Notes: generated from the letters alone by a model not told the origin. A stretch of 64,000 bases of DNA from Marinobacterium ramblicola (GCF_019084545.1 NZ_JAHREP010000015.1:62001-126000), one strand, 5' to 3'. Positions 8,838-17,941 are shown, numbered from the stretch's first letter. Program-made: numbers and translations.

Positions 8838-9652
8838 GGCGTCTCAGATTTAGTAGTCGGTAGCGGGCCGGGGAAAAGCTGGCTGGTTTTTCCGCTGCTG
8901 TAGTAGGTGAACAGACCTACCCACTCGCGCAGAGCTATTTCGATGTCACTGAGGTTTTTCCATAACCCCGGCTGCAGGCGACGACCATCGTCGCTCAGCG
9001 CGTGGTAGTCCACCGGATAGGGGATCAGTTCCCAACCCTGGCGGCGGAAGATGCCGATCGAACGCGGCATATGAAACGCCGAGGTCACCAGCAGCCAGTT
9101 GCCCTTGGGCACACCGCCGAGCAGATCGAGGGTATTGACCGCGTTTTCATAGGTGTTGCGCGACTCCCGCTCGATCGATACCCGGTCAGATAAGCCGACG
9201 CCGTCCAGGTACGCCTCGGCCACATCGCCACCCTTGAACTCGGGACGCAGCACCGAACCGCTGCCACCGGTGAAGATGATCCGCGCCTGTGGATAACGCC
9301 GGGCCAGCAACGGGATCAGCATCAGCCGCTCGCCGGCCTGGTTGACCTGCGGCTGCTGCCAGAAGGCGCTCTCCTCGGCCAGTTCGCCACCGCCGAGGAC
9401 GACGATACCGTCAACCCGGATATTTTGCTCAGGTTGCGGGAATCGCGCCTCCAAAGGCATCATCAATGCATCGCCAAGCGGCATCAGCATGATACTGAGC
9501 AGCAGCAGAAGATCGGCGATCAACAGCCCCAGGCCGAGGCGGCGCCAACCCACCCAGAGACTGAACAGGCCGAGCAGCAGCATCCACACCAGCAGGTGAT
9601 CGGGGCGCGCAAAGAACCAGAACAGTTTGGACAGATTGAAAAAGCTAGCCAT
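8834..9652 (-). CDS. ElyC/SanA/YdcF-type DUF218 membrane protein
   Basis: A 272-residue inner-membrane protein with two N-terminal membrane segments (residues ~18-36 and ~38-60). A DUF218 domain follows, containing IVVLGGGE, IIFTGGSGS, SRNTYENA and LLVTSAFHMPRS. That organisation matches ElyC (YcbC) of E. coli, which affects envelope and lipid-carrier/peptidoglycan homeostasis; the catalytic role of the family is unclear. The gene ends by overlapping recJ by four bases. The upstream gap to thrC holds a strong hairpin, so this gene probably starts a new transcript. Confidence 0.82.
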   Translation of the reverse strand: MASFFNLSKLFWFFARPDHLLVWMLLLGLFSLWVGWRRLGLGLLIADLLLLLSIMLMPLGDALMMPLEARFPQPEQNIRVDGIVVLGGGELAEESAFWQQPQVNQAGERLMLIPLLARRYPQARIIFTGGSGSVLRPEFKGGDVAEAYLDGVGLSDRVSIERESRNTYENAVNTLDLLGGVPKGNWLLVTSAFHMPRSIGIFRRQGWELIPYPVDYHALSDDGRRLQPGLWKNLSDIEIALREWVGLFTYYSSGKTSQLFPGPLPTTKSETP

Positions 9653-9699
9653 CGCATCATCCCGGGCGTGGCGCCGACGGTGTACGGTTGCAGAGATGA

Positions 9700-9723
9700 G
9701 AGCCCGGCCAGGCGGCCGGGCTC
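9700..9723 (-). terminator. Hairpin downstream of thrC
   Basis: A perfect 10-bp inverted repeat (GAGCCCGGCC / GGCCGGGCTC, loop of 4) begins 8 bases after the thrC stop. There is no clean T-run after it, only a TC-rich stretch, so it may act as a weak terminator or an mRNA 3' stabiliser between thrC and the ElyC-like gene. Confidence 0.6.
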
Positions 9724-9730
9724 AGGTGGA

Positions 9731-11125
9731 TCAATCGCGGTGTACGTGCGAAGCGATGTACGCCTGTACCGCCGCGATATCGTTATCGATCACCTCGACC
9801 CGCTCCTCGCGCTCAAACAGGTCATGCAGATGCTCCGGCAGCTGCGGCGACTCGAGACCGGCCTTAACCACCGGCTCCGGGAACTTGACCGGATGTGCCG
9901 TGGCCAGGGTGATCATCGGCACCGACTTGTCACGCCAGCACTCGCGGGCGGCCTTGACGCCGATGGCGGTGTGCGGGTCGAGCAGGTAACCGGTTTCGGC
10001 GTGCACCTGAGCGATGGTGTTGCAGGTGGTTTCGTCATCGGCGCAGGCGCTATCGAACAGCTCGCGCACCTTGTCCCAACGCGCCGGATCCAGCTGCACC
10101 GGCTCCTTCTTGAAGCGATCCATCAGCTCGCTGATTGCGCTGCCGTCGCGGCCGTAAACGTCGAACAGCAGGCGCTCGAAGTTGGAGCTGACCATAATAT
10201 CCATCGACGGCGACAGGGTGTGCACCAGCTCGCCCTTGGACATGTCGTTGCCGCTGATCACCCGATGCAGGATGTCGTTGCGGTTGGTTGCAACGACCAG
10301 TTGGCTGATCGGCAGGCCCATCTGCTTGGCCAGGTAACCGGCGAAGATATCGCCGAAGTTACCGGTCGGTACCGAGAACGCCACCGGACGGTGGGGACCG
10401 CCCACGGCCAGCGCGGCAGAGAAGTAGTAGACGATCTGGGCCATGATGCGGGCCCAGTTGATCGAGTTTACCGCACCCAGCTTCAGGCCCTTCAGGAACG
10501 CCTGGTCGGCGAAGCTGTCTTTGACCATCTGCTGGCAGTCGTCGAAGTTGCCCTCCAGCGCGATGTTGAACACGTTGTCGGCGAGGATGGTGGTCATCTG
10601 CCGGCGCTGCACCTCGGACACCCGGTTGTGCGGATGCAGGATGAAGATATCCAGGTGTTCGGAGTGGCGGCAACCCTCGATAGCGGCGGAACCGGTATCG
10701 CCGGAGGTGGCGCCCATGATCACCAGACGCTCCCCGCGCTGGGCCAGCACATGGTCCATCAGGCGGCCGAGCAGCTGCAGGGCGAAATCCTTGAACGCCA
10801 GGGTCGGGCCGTGGAACAGCTCCAGCACCCACTCGTTGGTGCCCAGCTCCTTCAGCGGCGCCACCGCGGAGTGATTGAACCCGGCGTAGGTCTCGTCGAT
10901 CATCCGCTTCAGCTCGGCGTCATCGATGCAGCTGTCGACGAACGGCTTGATCACCTTGAACGCCAGCTCGGCATAGGAGAGACCGGCCCAGGAGGCGATC
11001 TCCTCCTTGGAGAAGGTCGGCAGCTGTTCGGGCACATAGAGACCGCCATCGCTGGCCAGACCGGCCAGCAGTACGTCGGCAAACTCAAGCTTGGGTGCCT
11101 GGCCACGAGTAGAGATATATTTCAT
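9731..11125 (-). CDS. thrC: Threonine synthase
   Basis: PLP-dependent conversion of O-phosphohomoserine to threonine, the last step of the pathway. The protein starts MKYISTRGQAPKLEFADVLL; this ATG (11123-11125) follows CAGGAAACA and is preferred over an upstream in-frame start that overlaps hom. The PLP lysine is in FHGPTLAFKDFA (residue ~108), with GATSGDTGSAA and SVPTGNFGDIFAG supplying phosphate-binding loops. At 464 residues it has the length of the large proteobacterial form. It lies 13 bases after hom, giving a hom-thrC operon as in Pseudomonas. Confidence 0.96.
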   Translation of the reverse strand: MKYISTRGQAPKLEFADVLLAGLASDGGLYVPEQLPTFSKEEIASWAGLSYAELAFKVIKPFVDSCIDDAELKRMIDETYAGFNHSAVAPLKELGTNEWVLELFHGPTLAFKDFALQLLGRLMDHVLAQRGERLVIMGATSGDTGSAAIEGCRHSEHLDIFILHPHNRVSEVQRRQMTTILADNVFNIALEGNFDDCQQMVKDSFADQAFLKGLKLGAVNSINWARIMAQIVYYFSAALAVGGPHRPVAFSVPTGNFGDIFAGYLAKQMGLPISQLVVATNRNDILHRVISGNDMSKGELVHTLSPSMDIMVSSNFERLLFDVYGRDGSAISELMDRFKKEPVQLDPARWDKVRELFDSACADDETTCNTIAQVHAETGYLLDPHTAIGVKAARECWRDKSVPMITLATAHPVKFPEPVVKAGLESPQLPEHLHDLFEREERVEVIDNDIAAVQAYIASHVHRD

Positions 11126-11138
11126 TGTTTCCTGTCCT

Positions 11139-12440
11139 TCAGTCTGCCAGCAACTCAACCCGGATACGCACCACGTCACCGAGGATATCGGGCAGCGCCT
11201 CGATCTCGCGGATCGCCTCGTTCATCACCCGCTCGGCCACACGCTGGGTCAGCATGATCACCGGCACCTGCGCCTCGGTGGTCTGCTTCTGGATGATCGC
11301 TTCGATATTGATCCCCTTGTCACCGAGGATCCGGGTGACGTGCGCCAGTACGCCAGGGCGCTCCACCGCCTGCAGGCGCAGGTAGTAGCCGGTCTCGATA
11401 TCGTCCACCGGCAGTACCGGCAGGTCGGACAGCTGGCTGGGCTGGAACGCCAGATGCGGCACGCGGTTATCGCGGTCGGCGGTCAGCGTGCGCACCACGT
11501 CGACGATATCGGCGACCACCGCCGACGCGGTCGGTTCGGCACCGGCACCCGGTCCGTAATACAGGGTCTGACCCACCGCATCGGCATCCACCAGCACCGC
11601 ATTCATCACGCCGTTGACGTTAGCCAGCAGCGCAGACTGCGGAATCAGCGTTGGGTGTACACGCAGCTCGATACCGGCAGAGGTACGGCGACTGATGCCC
11701 AGATGCTTGATGCGGAAGCCCAGCTCCTCGGCATACTGCACATCCTCGGCGGTGATCTTGCTGATCCCTTCGGTGTAGGCCTTGTCGAACTGCAGCGGGA
11801 TCCCGTAGGCGATGGAGGCGAGGATGGTCAGCTTATGCGCGGCGTCGATCCCTTCCACATCGAAGGTGGGATCGGCTTCGGCATAACCCAGCTCCTGCGC
11901 TTCGGCCAGCACATCGTCAAACGCACGACCCTTGTCGCGCATCTCGGTCATGATGAAGTTGCCGGTGCCGTTGATGATGCCGGCCAGCCAGTTGATCTTG
12001 TTCGCCGCCAGCCCTTCGCGGATCGCCTTGATGATCGGGATACCGCCGGCCACCGAGGCCTCGAATGCCACCATGACATTCTTCTCCTGGGCGGCAGCAA
12101 AGATCTCGTTACCGTGCACGGCGATCAGCGCCTTGTTGGCGGTGACCACATGCTTGCCATTGGCGATCGCGGTCATCACCAGATCGCGTGCGGTCTCATA
12201 GCCACCGATCAGCTCGACGATGATATCGATCTCAGGGTTGGTGGCGACGGCGAAAATATCGTTGGTAATCTGAATACCGGTGGTATCGCAGGCCGGGTTT
12301 GCACGCCGCGCACCGATCTCCGCGACAATGATGCGGCGTCCGGCACGACGCGCGATCTCCTCGGCGTTACGCATGAGGACATTGAAGGTACCGCCACCGA
12401 CGGTGCCCAGACCACAGATCCCAACTTTTACCGGTTTCAA
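11139..12440 (-). CDS. hom: Homoserine dehydrogenase
   Basis: Reduces aspartate semialdehyde to homoserine, the branch point to threonine and methionine. The N-terminal Rossmann motif is VGICGLGTVGGGT. The catalytic region follows (VAFEASVAGGIPIIKAI, GIINGTGNFI). A C-terminal ACT domain (RPGVLAHVTRILGDKGINIE) suggests feedback control by threonine. I choose a TTG start at 12440, which makes a 433-residue protein beginning (M)KPVKVGICGL and has AGG six bases upstream. The ATG at 12464 would add eight non-conserved residues and place that ribosome site inside the gene. It heads the hom-thrC operon. Confidence 0.95.
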   Translation of the reverse strand: MKPVKVGICGLGTVGGGTFNVLMRNAEEIARRAGRRIIVAEIGARRANPACDTTGIQITNDIFAVATNPEIDIIVELIGGYETARDLVMTAIANGKHVVTANKALIAVHGNEIFAAAQEKNVMVAFEASVAGGIPIIKAIREGLAANKINWLAGIINGTGNFIMTEMRDKGRAFDDVLAEAQELGYAEADPTFDVEGIDAAHKLTILASIAYGIPLQFDKAYTEGISKITAEDVQYAEELGFRIKHLGISRRTSAGIELRVHPTLIPQSALLANVNGVMNAVLVDADAVGQTLYYGPGAGAEPTASAVVADIVDVVRTLTADRDNRVPHLAFQPSQLSDLPVLPVDDIETGYYLRLQAVERPGVLAHVTRILGDKGINIEAIIQKQTTEAQVPVIMLTQRVAERVMNEAIREIEALPDILGDVVRIRVELLAD

Positions 12441-12491
12441 ACAACACCTCGCTTTGCTTGTCATAACAACCCGTTAGCCCTCTGCTCAGAA

Positions 12492-12567
12492 CATCCGTCG
12501 CTGCGGATGGATCAAGAAAAAGGAGAGAGCAGGCCTCTCGCGGGCGAAAAATGGGCCTTATTTTATA
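12492..12567 (-). promoter_or_regulatory. hom leader: candidate -10 box and two hairpins
   Basis: Reading toward hom, a TATAAA box (12562-12567) has no good -35 partner. Downstream are GAGAG-gcctg-CTCTC (12525-12539), followed by a CCTTTTTC tract, and CATCCG-cagcga-CGGATG (12492-12509). A short hairpin followed by T residues in a biosynthetic leader could be an attenuator. No threonine/isoleucine-rich leader peptide is visible, so this is only a suggestion. Confidence 0.35.
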
Positions 12568-12620
12568 GCAAACCGCGATCCAGCACATCCATATGGCCGA
12601 GAGATTCACCGCGCATAAAC

Positions 12621-12656
12621 AAAAAAGGCGGGAATGCATCGCCTGCATCCCCGCCC
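12621..12656 (-). terminator. Rho-independent terminator after dsbC
   Basis: On the minus strand a long GC-rich stem (GGCGGGGATGCA paired with TGCATTCCCGCC, one bulge or mismatch) is followed directly by a run of six T. It lies 31 bases after the dsbC stop and separates dsbC from the hom-thrC transcript. Confidence 0.85.
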
Positions 12657-12686
12657 GATTATTCGCTGCTGCCTGAATGCTGCGGA

Positions 12687-13415
12687 TCAGAGACCCAATA
12701 CCTGGGCCAAGCGCTCGGCGGGCAGGTAACCCGGCAGCAGACGCCCATCATCGAGTACCAGCGCCGGCGTACCGGTGACGCCGAGCTGCTGCCCCAGGGC
12801 AAACTGCTCCAACACCGGATTTTCGCAATCGCCCGGCGCCAGGTTTTCGCCGTTTTTGGCCCGCGTCATCAACTGCCTGCGCTCGTCACCCTGCGCGCAC
12901 CAGATCGCCGACATTTTGGCTGCCGCGGCTGAGCCGGCACCGGCACGCGGGAAGGCCAGATAATCCACCTGTATCCCCATCTCGTTCAGCTTGGCGACCT
13001 CGCTATGCAGTTTGCGGCAATAGCCGCAATCCACATCGGTAAATACCTGCAGACGCGCCTTGCGCTCCCCCTTGGCCGGGAACACCACACGCTGCTCGGC
13101 CGGAATCGCCGCCAGCGCCTGCACCCGCACCGCTTTCATCCGCTCTTCGGTCAGACTGACCAGCTTGCCAGCCCCCTGCACCTGATACAGCTCGCCGGCG
13201 AGAATATACTCACCCTGAGCATCGGTGTAGAGCACCTCTCCACTGCTCAGCACCACCTCATACAAACCGGGCAGAGGTGCCGGCGACACACTCTCCACAC
13301 TCAACCGGCTGTCGAAGGACTGGATACGCTCGATCAGGCGCTGCTGCACCTTGTCGGCGGCAGCCGCACCCTGAACCATGCACAACATCAACAAAACGGC
13401 CGCGACAGCGCGCAT
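12687..13415 (-). CDS. dsbC: Periplasmic disulfide isomerase DsbC
   Basis: Periplasmic protein-disulfide isomerase that corrects mispaired cysteines. The 242-residue product starts MRAVAAVLLMLCMVQGAAAA, a signal peptide with cleavage expected after AAA-A-A, then an N-terminal dimerisation domain. The thioredoxin domain has the CxxC site DVDCGYCRKLH and the cis-Pro loop VTGTPALVLDDG. A C-terminal Cys pair (WCAQGD...PGDCENP) corresponds to the structural disulfide of E. coli DsbC. The ATG at 13415 follows GGAGGTTGTT; a longer in-frame start at 13442 would spoil the signal peptide. Confidence 0.95.
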   Translation of the reverse strand: MRAVAAVLLMLCMVQGAAAADKVQQRLIERIQSFDSRLSVESVSPAPLPGLYEVVLSSGEVLYTDAQGEYILAGELYQVQGAGKLVSLTEERMKAVRVQALAAIPAEQRVVFPAKGERKARLQVFTDVDCGYCRKLHSEVAKLNEMGIQVDYLAFPRAGAGSAAAAKMSAIWCAQGDERRQLMTRAKNGENLAPGDCENPVLEQFALGQQLGVTGTPALVLDDGRLLPGYLPAERLAQVLGL

Positions 13416-13511
13416 AACAACCTCCGAAACAAGCAGATTCAATAAACCAGATTTAACCGGTGCGCCAGTGTATCACCTACACCGGCAATGCGCTGCCGGG
13501 CGTTGATATCA

Positions 13512-14441
13512 TCACCCACGAGGATGATGATCACGATGCAATGCCTGCAGCCGTGCGGTCGCCACATGCGTGTAGATCTGCGTCGTCGACAGGCTGGAGT
13601 GCCCAAGCAGCATCTGCACCACACGCAGGTCCGCGCCATGATTCAGCAGATGCGTGGCGAACGCATGCCTGAGCACATGGGGCGAGATCGGCTTGTCGAT
13701 CCCAACCTCGATGGCATAACGCTTGATCCTGTGCCAGAAGGTCTGCCGCGTCATCGGCTGACCCAGGCGACTGAGGAATATATGTTCGATACGATTATCG
13801 GCACCGAGTTCCGGACGCCCATCACGCAGGTAACGTGACAGCCAGGCCAGCGCTTCGTCCCCCACCGGCAGCATCCGCTCCTTATCGCCCTTACCGACGA
13901 TGCGCAGCACGCCGATACGACGGTTCAGCTCCTCAAGCCGCAGCTCGACCAGCTCGGACACCCGCAAGCCACAGGCGTACAGCAGCTCCAGCATGGTGCG
14001 ATCGCGCAGCCCGAGCGCTGTGCCGGTATCGGGCACCGCCAGCAGCGCCTCGACATCCGCTTCGGTCAGCGTTTTGGGCAGGGGGCGTCCGCGACGGGGA
14101 CTGTCGATATTGAGTGTCGGATCAACGCTAATCAGATGCTCGCGCAGCAGGTAGCGGTAGAACCCGCGCAGGGTGGAAAGCAGACGTGAGGTCGAGGTCG
14201 GACGCAGCTGCTGCTCCACCCGCCACTGCAGATGGAACTGCAGATCACGACGATCCAGGTCGAGCAGCTGCAGCTTGCGCTGATTGAGCCAGCAGGCGAA
14301 ATGGTTCAGGTCACGCGTATAGGAGGCGCGGGTGTTGTCGCTGAGCCCCCTCTCAAGCCAAAGATGATCGAGATACTGCGCAATGAGTGCCTGATCCGTA
14401 GCGGCGGGCAGCTTCGCCCGCCGCCTTCGGTCCTCACTCAA
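13512..14441 (-). CDS. xerD: Site-specific tyrosine recombinase XerD
   Basis: Partner of XerC in resolving chromosome dimers at dif. The 309-residue protein has an N-terminal SAM-like core-binding domain (LWLERGLSDNTRASYTRDL) and the catalytic residues R, H-x-x-R and Y in ACGLRVSELVEL, HVLRHAFATHLLNHG, LLGHSSLSTTQIYTHV. The start is TTG at 14441: no ATG is available before the catalytic domain, AGGTG lies five bases upstream, and TTGA overlaps the stop of the preceding gene, so it is translationally coupled. Position next to dsbC-hom-thrC, as in Pseudomonas, supports XerD rather than a mobile-element integrase. Confidence 0.95.
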   Translation of the reverse strand: MSEDRRRRAKLPAATDQALIAQYLDHLWLERGLSDNTRASYTRDLNHFACWLNQRKLQLLDLDRRDLQFHLQWRVEQQLRPTSTSRLLSTLRGFYRYLLREHLISVDPTLNIDSPRRGRPLPKTLTEADVEALLAVPDTGTALGLRDRTMLELLYACGLRVSELVELRLEELNRRIGVLRIVGKGDKERMLPVGDEALAWLSRYLRDGRPELGADNRIEHIFLSRLGQPMTRQTFWHRIKRYAIEVGIDKPISPHVLRHAFATHLLNHGADLRVVQMLLGHSSLSTTQIYTHVATARLQALHRDHHPRG

Positions 14442-15856
14442 CGGTACACCTCGACCGAGCTGATCTGATCGAACTCGAGCGGATAGATGATCAGCCCCTT
14501 GTCGACGCGCTGCTCGATCTTCAGCGTCCCGTTGCGGGCATCGACCACCCTGCCCTCAAACCGGTTACCCAGATCGGTGCGCACACGCACCGGCAAGCCC
14601 TTGACATCGGCCAGCTGCGCCACGGAGATGGCGCGATATTTCTTCGGCTCCGGCTTGGGATCCCGCTTCGGCAGGCCACGCAGCACTTCATCCAGTCCGG
14701 AGCTGTCGGCGCCAGGCTCGGAAGCGGCCAGCGGATCAACCTCAGTCTGCTCATCGGCGGCATTCATCTGCGCTACAGTTTCAGGCTGAGGGCTGGTCGA
14801 CCGCGCAGCCAGCGTTCGCCGAGCCTCGACCAGCACCTCGTTCCAGTTGATGGAATCGAGTACCAGAGGCTTGTCGTTCAGCGACAGTCCGATATTGAGA
14901 CGATCGATCAGCTGAGTCGGCGCCCCCAGCCCTGCCATCACTTCAGCCCCAAGCCCACCCGGGGGTTCCATGGTCAGGGTCGCGCGACCGCGGGGACGAT
15001 TGATGCCATTGTACAGATCCCAGATCAGCTCCGGCAGATCCACCCCCTGTGCCAGCAGCCAGTCGCGCATCAGCCGCTCATGCTCGGCCAGGTAAGTATC
15101 CACATCGACACCGGCGGCCTTGGCACAGAACTTATTGCGTCGCGCATTGTAACCGGCGTCCTGGTAGGACAGCTCAAGCCGGCGCAATCGCGGGTTGGCC
15201 GCCAGCATCTGGGCCGGAGCAAAGCTGTCGCCGGTGACTGAGAGCTCAATATTCATGCCGCTCTGACCAAAGCCGGCAAGATCGGTATCCGCATTGAAGC
15301 GGATGCGGCGGTTATGCGGCTCGATCGACATACCCAGCACCAGATCCATGGCCAGGCTCTTGTAGCCCATCTCGCTCAATGCGGCGATATCGATGCGCTG
15401 CAGATCGCCACAACCGAGCGCGTCCGGGCTGACGACACCATCAGCTGAAAGCGTTTGTGCCTGCGCCGCCTGCGCCTCGAGCGTCTTGATCAGCTTGCTG
15501 GACAGGCCGATCTGCGCCTGTTTCAGCACCAGGTTCAACTGCAGCGGCAGATCGCCGGATTCAATCCGCCCCTGTGGATCAAGGAAGAACAGCGGATCCT
15601 GAGAGCGCACCCGAATGGAGTCGATCGGGATGCGTGTACCATCCTGATTCAGCGTGATACTGACCTGATCAAGCCCCACCTCTCCCCGTGGATCGGCGTG
15701 GATCGCACCATACTCGACCCGGGCAAAGGGGGCCGCCTGTTCGACCAGTTGGTCGGCGTAGCGCTTCACTTGGTACCAGTAAAAGCCATAACCACCCGCA
15801 ACCACCAGCGCCGGCAGCAAGACCAGAAAGACGAACCCGATGGCCAGCTTGCGCAT
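14438..15856 (-). CDS. Membrane-anchored/periplasmic protein of unknown function, 472 residues
   Basis: I do not recognise a named family with confidence. The protein begins with one hydrophobic segment (residues ~4-27), an uncleaved anchor or signal, followed by a long beta-rich region. An Asn/Asp/Gln-rich linker (~residues 345-400) comes next. A C-terminal domain of about 60 residues (VRVRTDLGNRFEGRVVDARN...) resembles a small SH3-like beta barrel. Two Cys (ALGCGD and NKFCAKA) could form a disulfide in the periplasm. The ATG at 15856 follows GAGGGAGTGGCGG. It overlaps xerD by four bases and follows the rplS terminator, so it leads a unit with xerD. DUF945-type proteins are one possible comparison. 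Confidence 0.8.
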   Translation of the reverse strand: MRKLAIGFVFLVLLPALVVAGGYGFYWYQVKRYADQLVEQAAPFARVEYGAIHADPRGEVGLDQVSITLNQDGTRIPIDSIRVRSQDPLFFLDPQGRIESGDLPLQLNLVLKQAQIGLSSKLIKTLEAQAAQAQTLSADGVVSPDALGCGDLQRIDIAALSEMGYKSLAMDLVLGMSIEPHNRRIRFNADTDLAGFGQSGMNIELSVTGDSFAPAQMLAANPRLRRLELSYQDAGYNARRNKFCAKAAGVDVDTYLAEHERLMRDWLLAQGVDLPELIWDLYNGINRPRGRATLTMEPPGGLGAEVMAGLGAPTQLIDRLNIGLSLNDKPLVLDSINWNEVLVEARRTLAARSTSPQPETVAQMNAADEQTEVDPLAASEPGADSSGLDEVLRGLPKRDPKPEPKKYRAISVAQLADVKGLPVRVRTDLGNRFEGRVVDARNGTLKIEQRVDKGLIIYPLEFDQISSVEVYR

Positions 15857-15953
15857 CCGCCACTCCCTCTCGTTGTATTTCAGCTCCGACCGATTCTAAA
15901 GTCAGTTTCAGCAAATGGCGAGTCGCACCGTTGAGACAGATCAGCGACAAAAA

Positions 15954-15977
15954 AAGGGCGACCCTTGGGCCGCCCTT
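15954..15977 (-). terminator. Terminator of the rpsP-rimM-trmD-rplS operon
   Basis: On the minus strand AAGGGCG and CGCCCTT (perfect 7 bp, 10-base loop that can pair further) are followed by a run of at least five T. It starts 26 bases after the rplS stop, a classic Rho-independent terminator. Confidence 0.9.
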
Positions 15978-16002
15978 CTCAGAAGCTTGCGTGACTGACG
16001 GA

Positions 16003-16359
16003 TCAGCCCAGCTTCTCTTTGATACGTGCAGACTTACCGCTACGCTCACGCAGGTAGTACAGTTTAGCCTGGCGCACGTCACCGCGACGCTTGACTTCGA
16101 TACCTTCAACCGTCGGGCTGTAGGTCTGGAAGGTACGCTCAACGCCCACACCGTGGGAGATCTTGCGTACGGTGAAGGCAGAGTTCAGGCCGCGGTTACG
16201 CTTGCCGATTACAACGCCTTCGAACGCCTGCAGACGGCTGCGAGAGCCCTCTACTACGCGCACCTGGATAACTACGGTATCGCCCGGTGCAAACGCCGGA
16301 ACTTCTTTCTTGGTCTGTTCAGCTTCGATCTGCTGAATGATCAGGTTTTTGCTGCTCAT
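16003..16359 (-). CDS. rplS: 50S ribosomal protein L19
   Basis: Large-subunit protein at the 30S-50S interface. The 118-residue sequence has the family landmarks [37 protein letters not shown] and [15 protein letters not shown]. It is the last gene of rpsP-rimM-trmD-rplS, nine bases after trmD, and is followed by a strong terminator. Confidence 0.98.
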   Translation of the reverse strand: MSSKNLIIQQIEAEQTKKEVPAFAPGDTVVIQVRVVEGSRSRLQAFEGVVIGKRNRGLNSAFTVRKISHGVGVERTFQTYSPTVEGIEVKRRGDVRQAKLYYLRERSGKSARIKEKLG

Positions 16360-16368
16360 CGCTCGCTC

Positions 16369-17124
16369 CTAATTTTCACCCGCCTGCCCTTTGGCCTCGC
16401 GGATATATTCGCTTAACAGCGTCTGCTGCTCCGGGTCCAGTTCGATCTGTTGCAACAGGTCCGGCCGTCGCGCCCAGGTACGCCCCAGCTGCTGCTTGAG
16501 ACGCCAGCGCCGAATCTGCTCATGGTTACCGCTGAGCAGTACCTCCGGTACCTGCATACCCTCCAGTGATTCGGGTCGGGTGTAGTGCGGGCAATCGAGC
16601 AATCCTTGATAAAAGGAGTCCTCGACCGCTGAATCGCTGTGCCCCAGTACACCGGGTACCAGGCGCGATACCGCATCGACCAACACCATCGCGGGCAGCT
16701 CACCGCCGCTGAGCACGAAGTCACCCAGTGACCACTCCTCATCGACGTCGGACTGAATCAGACGCTCATCTATCCCCTCGTAGCGACCCGCCACCAGGAT
16801 CAGTTTTTGCGTCTGCGCCAGCTCCGCCACCCCGGCCTGATCCAGCCTGCGCCCCTGCGGGGAGAGGTAAATCACCCGGGCGCCCTCGCCCGCCGCAGCT
16901 TTCGCCGCCTGGATCGCATCGCGCAGCGGCTGAACCTTCATCAGCATCCCGGGGCCGCCGCCATAGGGGCGATCGTCCACGGTACGGTGCCGGTCATGCG
17001 TGAAGTCACGCGGATTCCAGCACTGGACACTGATCAGTTCACTGCGCACTGCCCGCCCGGTGACGCCGTAGCGGGTGACCGCCTCGAACATCTCCGGGAA
17101 CAGGGATACGATCCCGAACCACAC
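16369..17124 (-). CDS. trmD: tRNA (guanine37-N1)-methyltransferase
   Basis: SAM-dependent m1G37 methylation of tRNAs, preventing +1 frameshifting. The 251-residue protein shows the trefoil-knot SAM-binding motifs [13 protein letters not shown] and [14 protein letters not shown], plus the N-terminal [11 protein letters not shown] and [11 protein letters not shown]. The start is GTG at 17124, three bases after the rimM stop, which is usual in this operon. Length is close to E. coli TrmD (255). Confidence 0.98.
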   Translation of the reverse strand: MWFGIVSLFPEMFEAVTRYGVTGRAVRSELISVQCWNPRDFTHDRHRTVDDRPYGGGPGMLMKVQPLRDAIQAAKAAAGEGARVIYLSPQGRRLDQAGVAELAQTQKLILVAGRYEGIDERLIQSDVDEEWSLGDFVLSGGELPAMVLVDAVSRLVPGVLGHSDSAVEDSFYQGLLDCPHYTRPESLEGMQVPEVLLSGNHEQIRRWRLKQQLGRTWARRPDLLQQIELDPEQQTLLSEYIREAKGQAGEN

Positions 17125-17127
17125 GAC

Positions 17128-17661
17128 TCAGAACTCCGGGTCCCAATCGACCCGCATAGTGCCTGCGTCCAGATCAATCTCTTTGACCACCTGATCCGGC
17201 AACCAGGGCAGCAAGCGCTCTTCGCGATCGATGCTCTCGTCGGTGCCTTTGACCACCAGCACGTCGTTCGCGCCGGTCTCCATCAGATGATCCACCCGAC
17301 CCAGCAACACGCCGGATTCGGTATATACCAACAGGTTTTCCAACTGGCTCCAGTAGTACTCGCCCGGTTGCAGATCCGGCAGCACCTGTTTCGGTACCGC
17401 AATCTCCACATTATTGAAGGCTCTCGCCTTCTCCGGAGCGTCTATACCATCCAGCCGGGCAATCAGGCCCTTGCCATGTTTCTTGCCGCCGACCCGTTTA
17501 ACCGGGATCCAGGCGCCGTTCTGGCGAACCAGCCATGGCGTGTAGGTCAGGATGTTCTCCATCGGGTCGGTGTGGGAATAGACCTTGATCCAACCCTGTA
17601 CACCATAGGTGGAGGTGAAGCGTCCGAGAACGACCACGTCCTCTTCGCGGTATTCACTCAT
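17128..17661 (-). CDS. rimM: 16S rRNA processing / 30S maturation factor RimM
   Basis: Ribosome maturation factor that binds S19 and the 30S head. The 177-residue protein carries the N-terminal RimM domain (VVLGRFTSTYGVQGWIKV) and the C-terminal PRC-barrel (GEYYWSQLENLLV, ANDVLVVKG, RLLPWLPDQVVKEIDLDAG). I choose the ATG at 17661 (MSEYREED). A TTG seven codons upstream (17682) would extend the frame, but those residues are not family-like. The gene lies between rpsP and trmD as in most Proteobacteria. Confidence 0.96.
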   Translation of the reverse strand: MSEYREEDVVVLGRFTSTYGVQGWIKVYSHTDPMENILTYTPWLVRQNGAWIPVKRVGGKKHGKGLIARLDGIDAPEKARAFNNVEIAVPKQVLPDLQPGEYYWSQLENLLVYTESGVLLGRVDHLMETGANDVLVVKGTDESIDREERLLPWLPDQVVKEIDLDAGTMRVDWDPEF

Positions 17662-17692
17662 CCCAACTGGCCTGCCCGTCAACCTTTACTAC

Positions 17693-17941
17693 TTACTGTG
17701 CTTTACGTGCGTCTTTGATCAGCTGAGCAACACGCTCAGACGGCTGTGCGCCTTTGCCGATCCAGTATTCAACACGCTCCAGGTTGACGCGCAGCTTCTC
17801 TTCCTGACCGCGAGCGACCGGGTTGAAGAAACCGACCCGCTCGATAAAGCGGCTATCACGCGCACAGCGTGAATCGGCAACAGTAATGTGATAGAACGGA
17901 CGCTTTTTAGCGCCACCACGAGACAAACGAATAGTGACCAT
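17693..17941 (-). CDS. rpsP: 30S ribosomal protein S16
   Basis: Small-subunit assembly protein, 82 residues, starting [20 protein letters not shown], the invariant opening of the family, and containing [13 protein letters not shown]. First gene of the operon; a leader of roughly 130 bases separates it from the candidate promoter at 18081-18086. Confidence 0.98.
   Translation of the reverse strand: MVTIRLSRGGAKKRPFYHITVADSRCARDSRFIERVGFFNPVARGQEEKLRVNLERVEYWIGKGAQPSERVAQLIKDARKAQ

Noticed and set aside
9425-11257. 610-codon plus-strand frame opposite thrC
   Set aside because: Shadow frame; thrC has all catalytic motifs on the other strand and no ribosome site is seen for this one.
11091-12932. 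613-codon plus-strand frame opposite hom
   Set aside because: Shadow of hom, spans the dsbC terminator and has low-complexity composition.
13512-14441. Tyrosine recombinase as a sign of a prophage or integron
   Set aside because: Size, motifs and position by dsbC-hom-thrC identify it as chromosomal XerD; no att repeats or phage genes are near.
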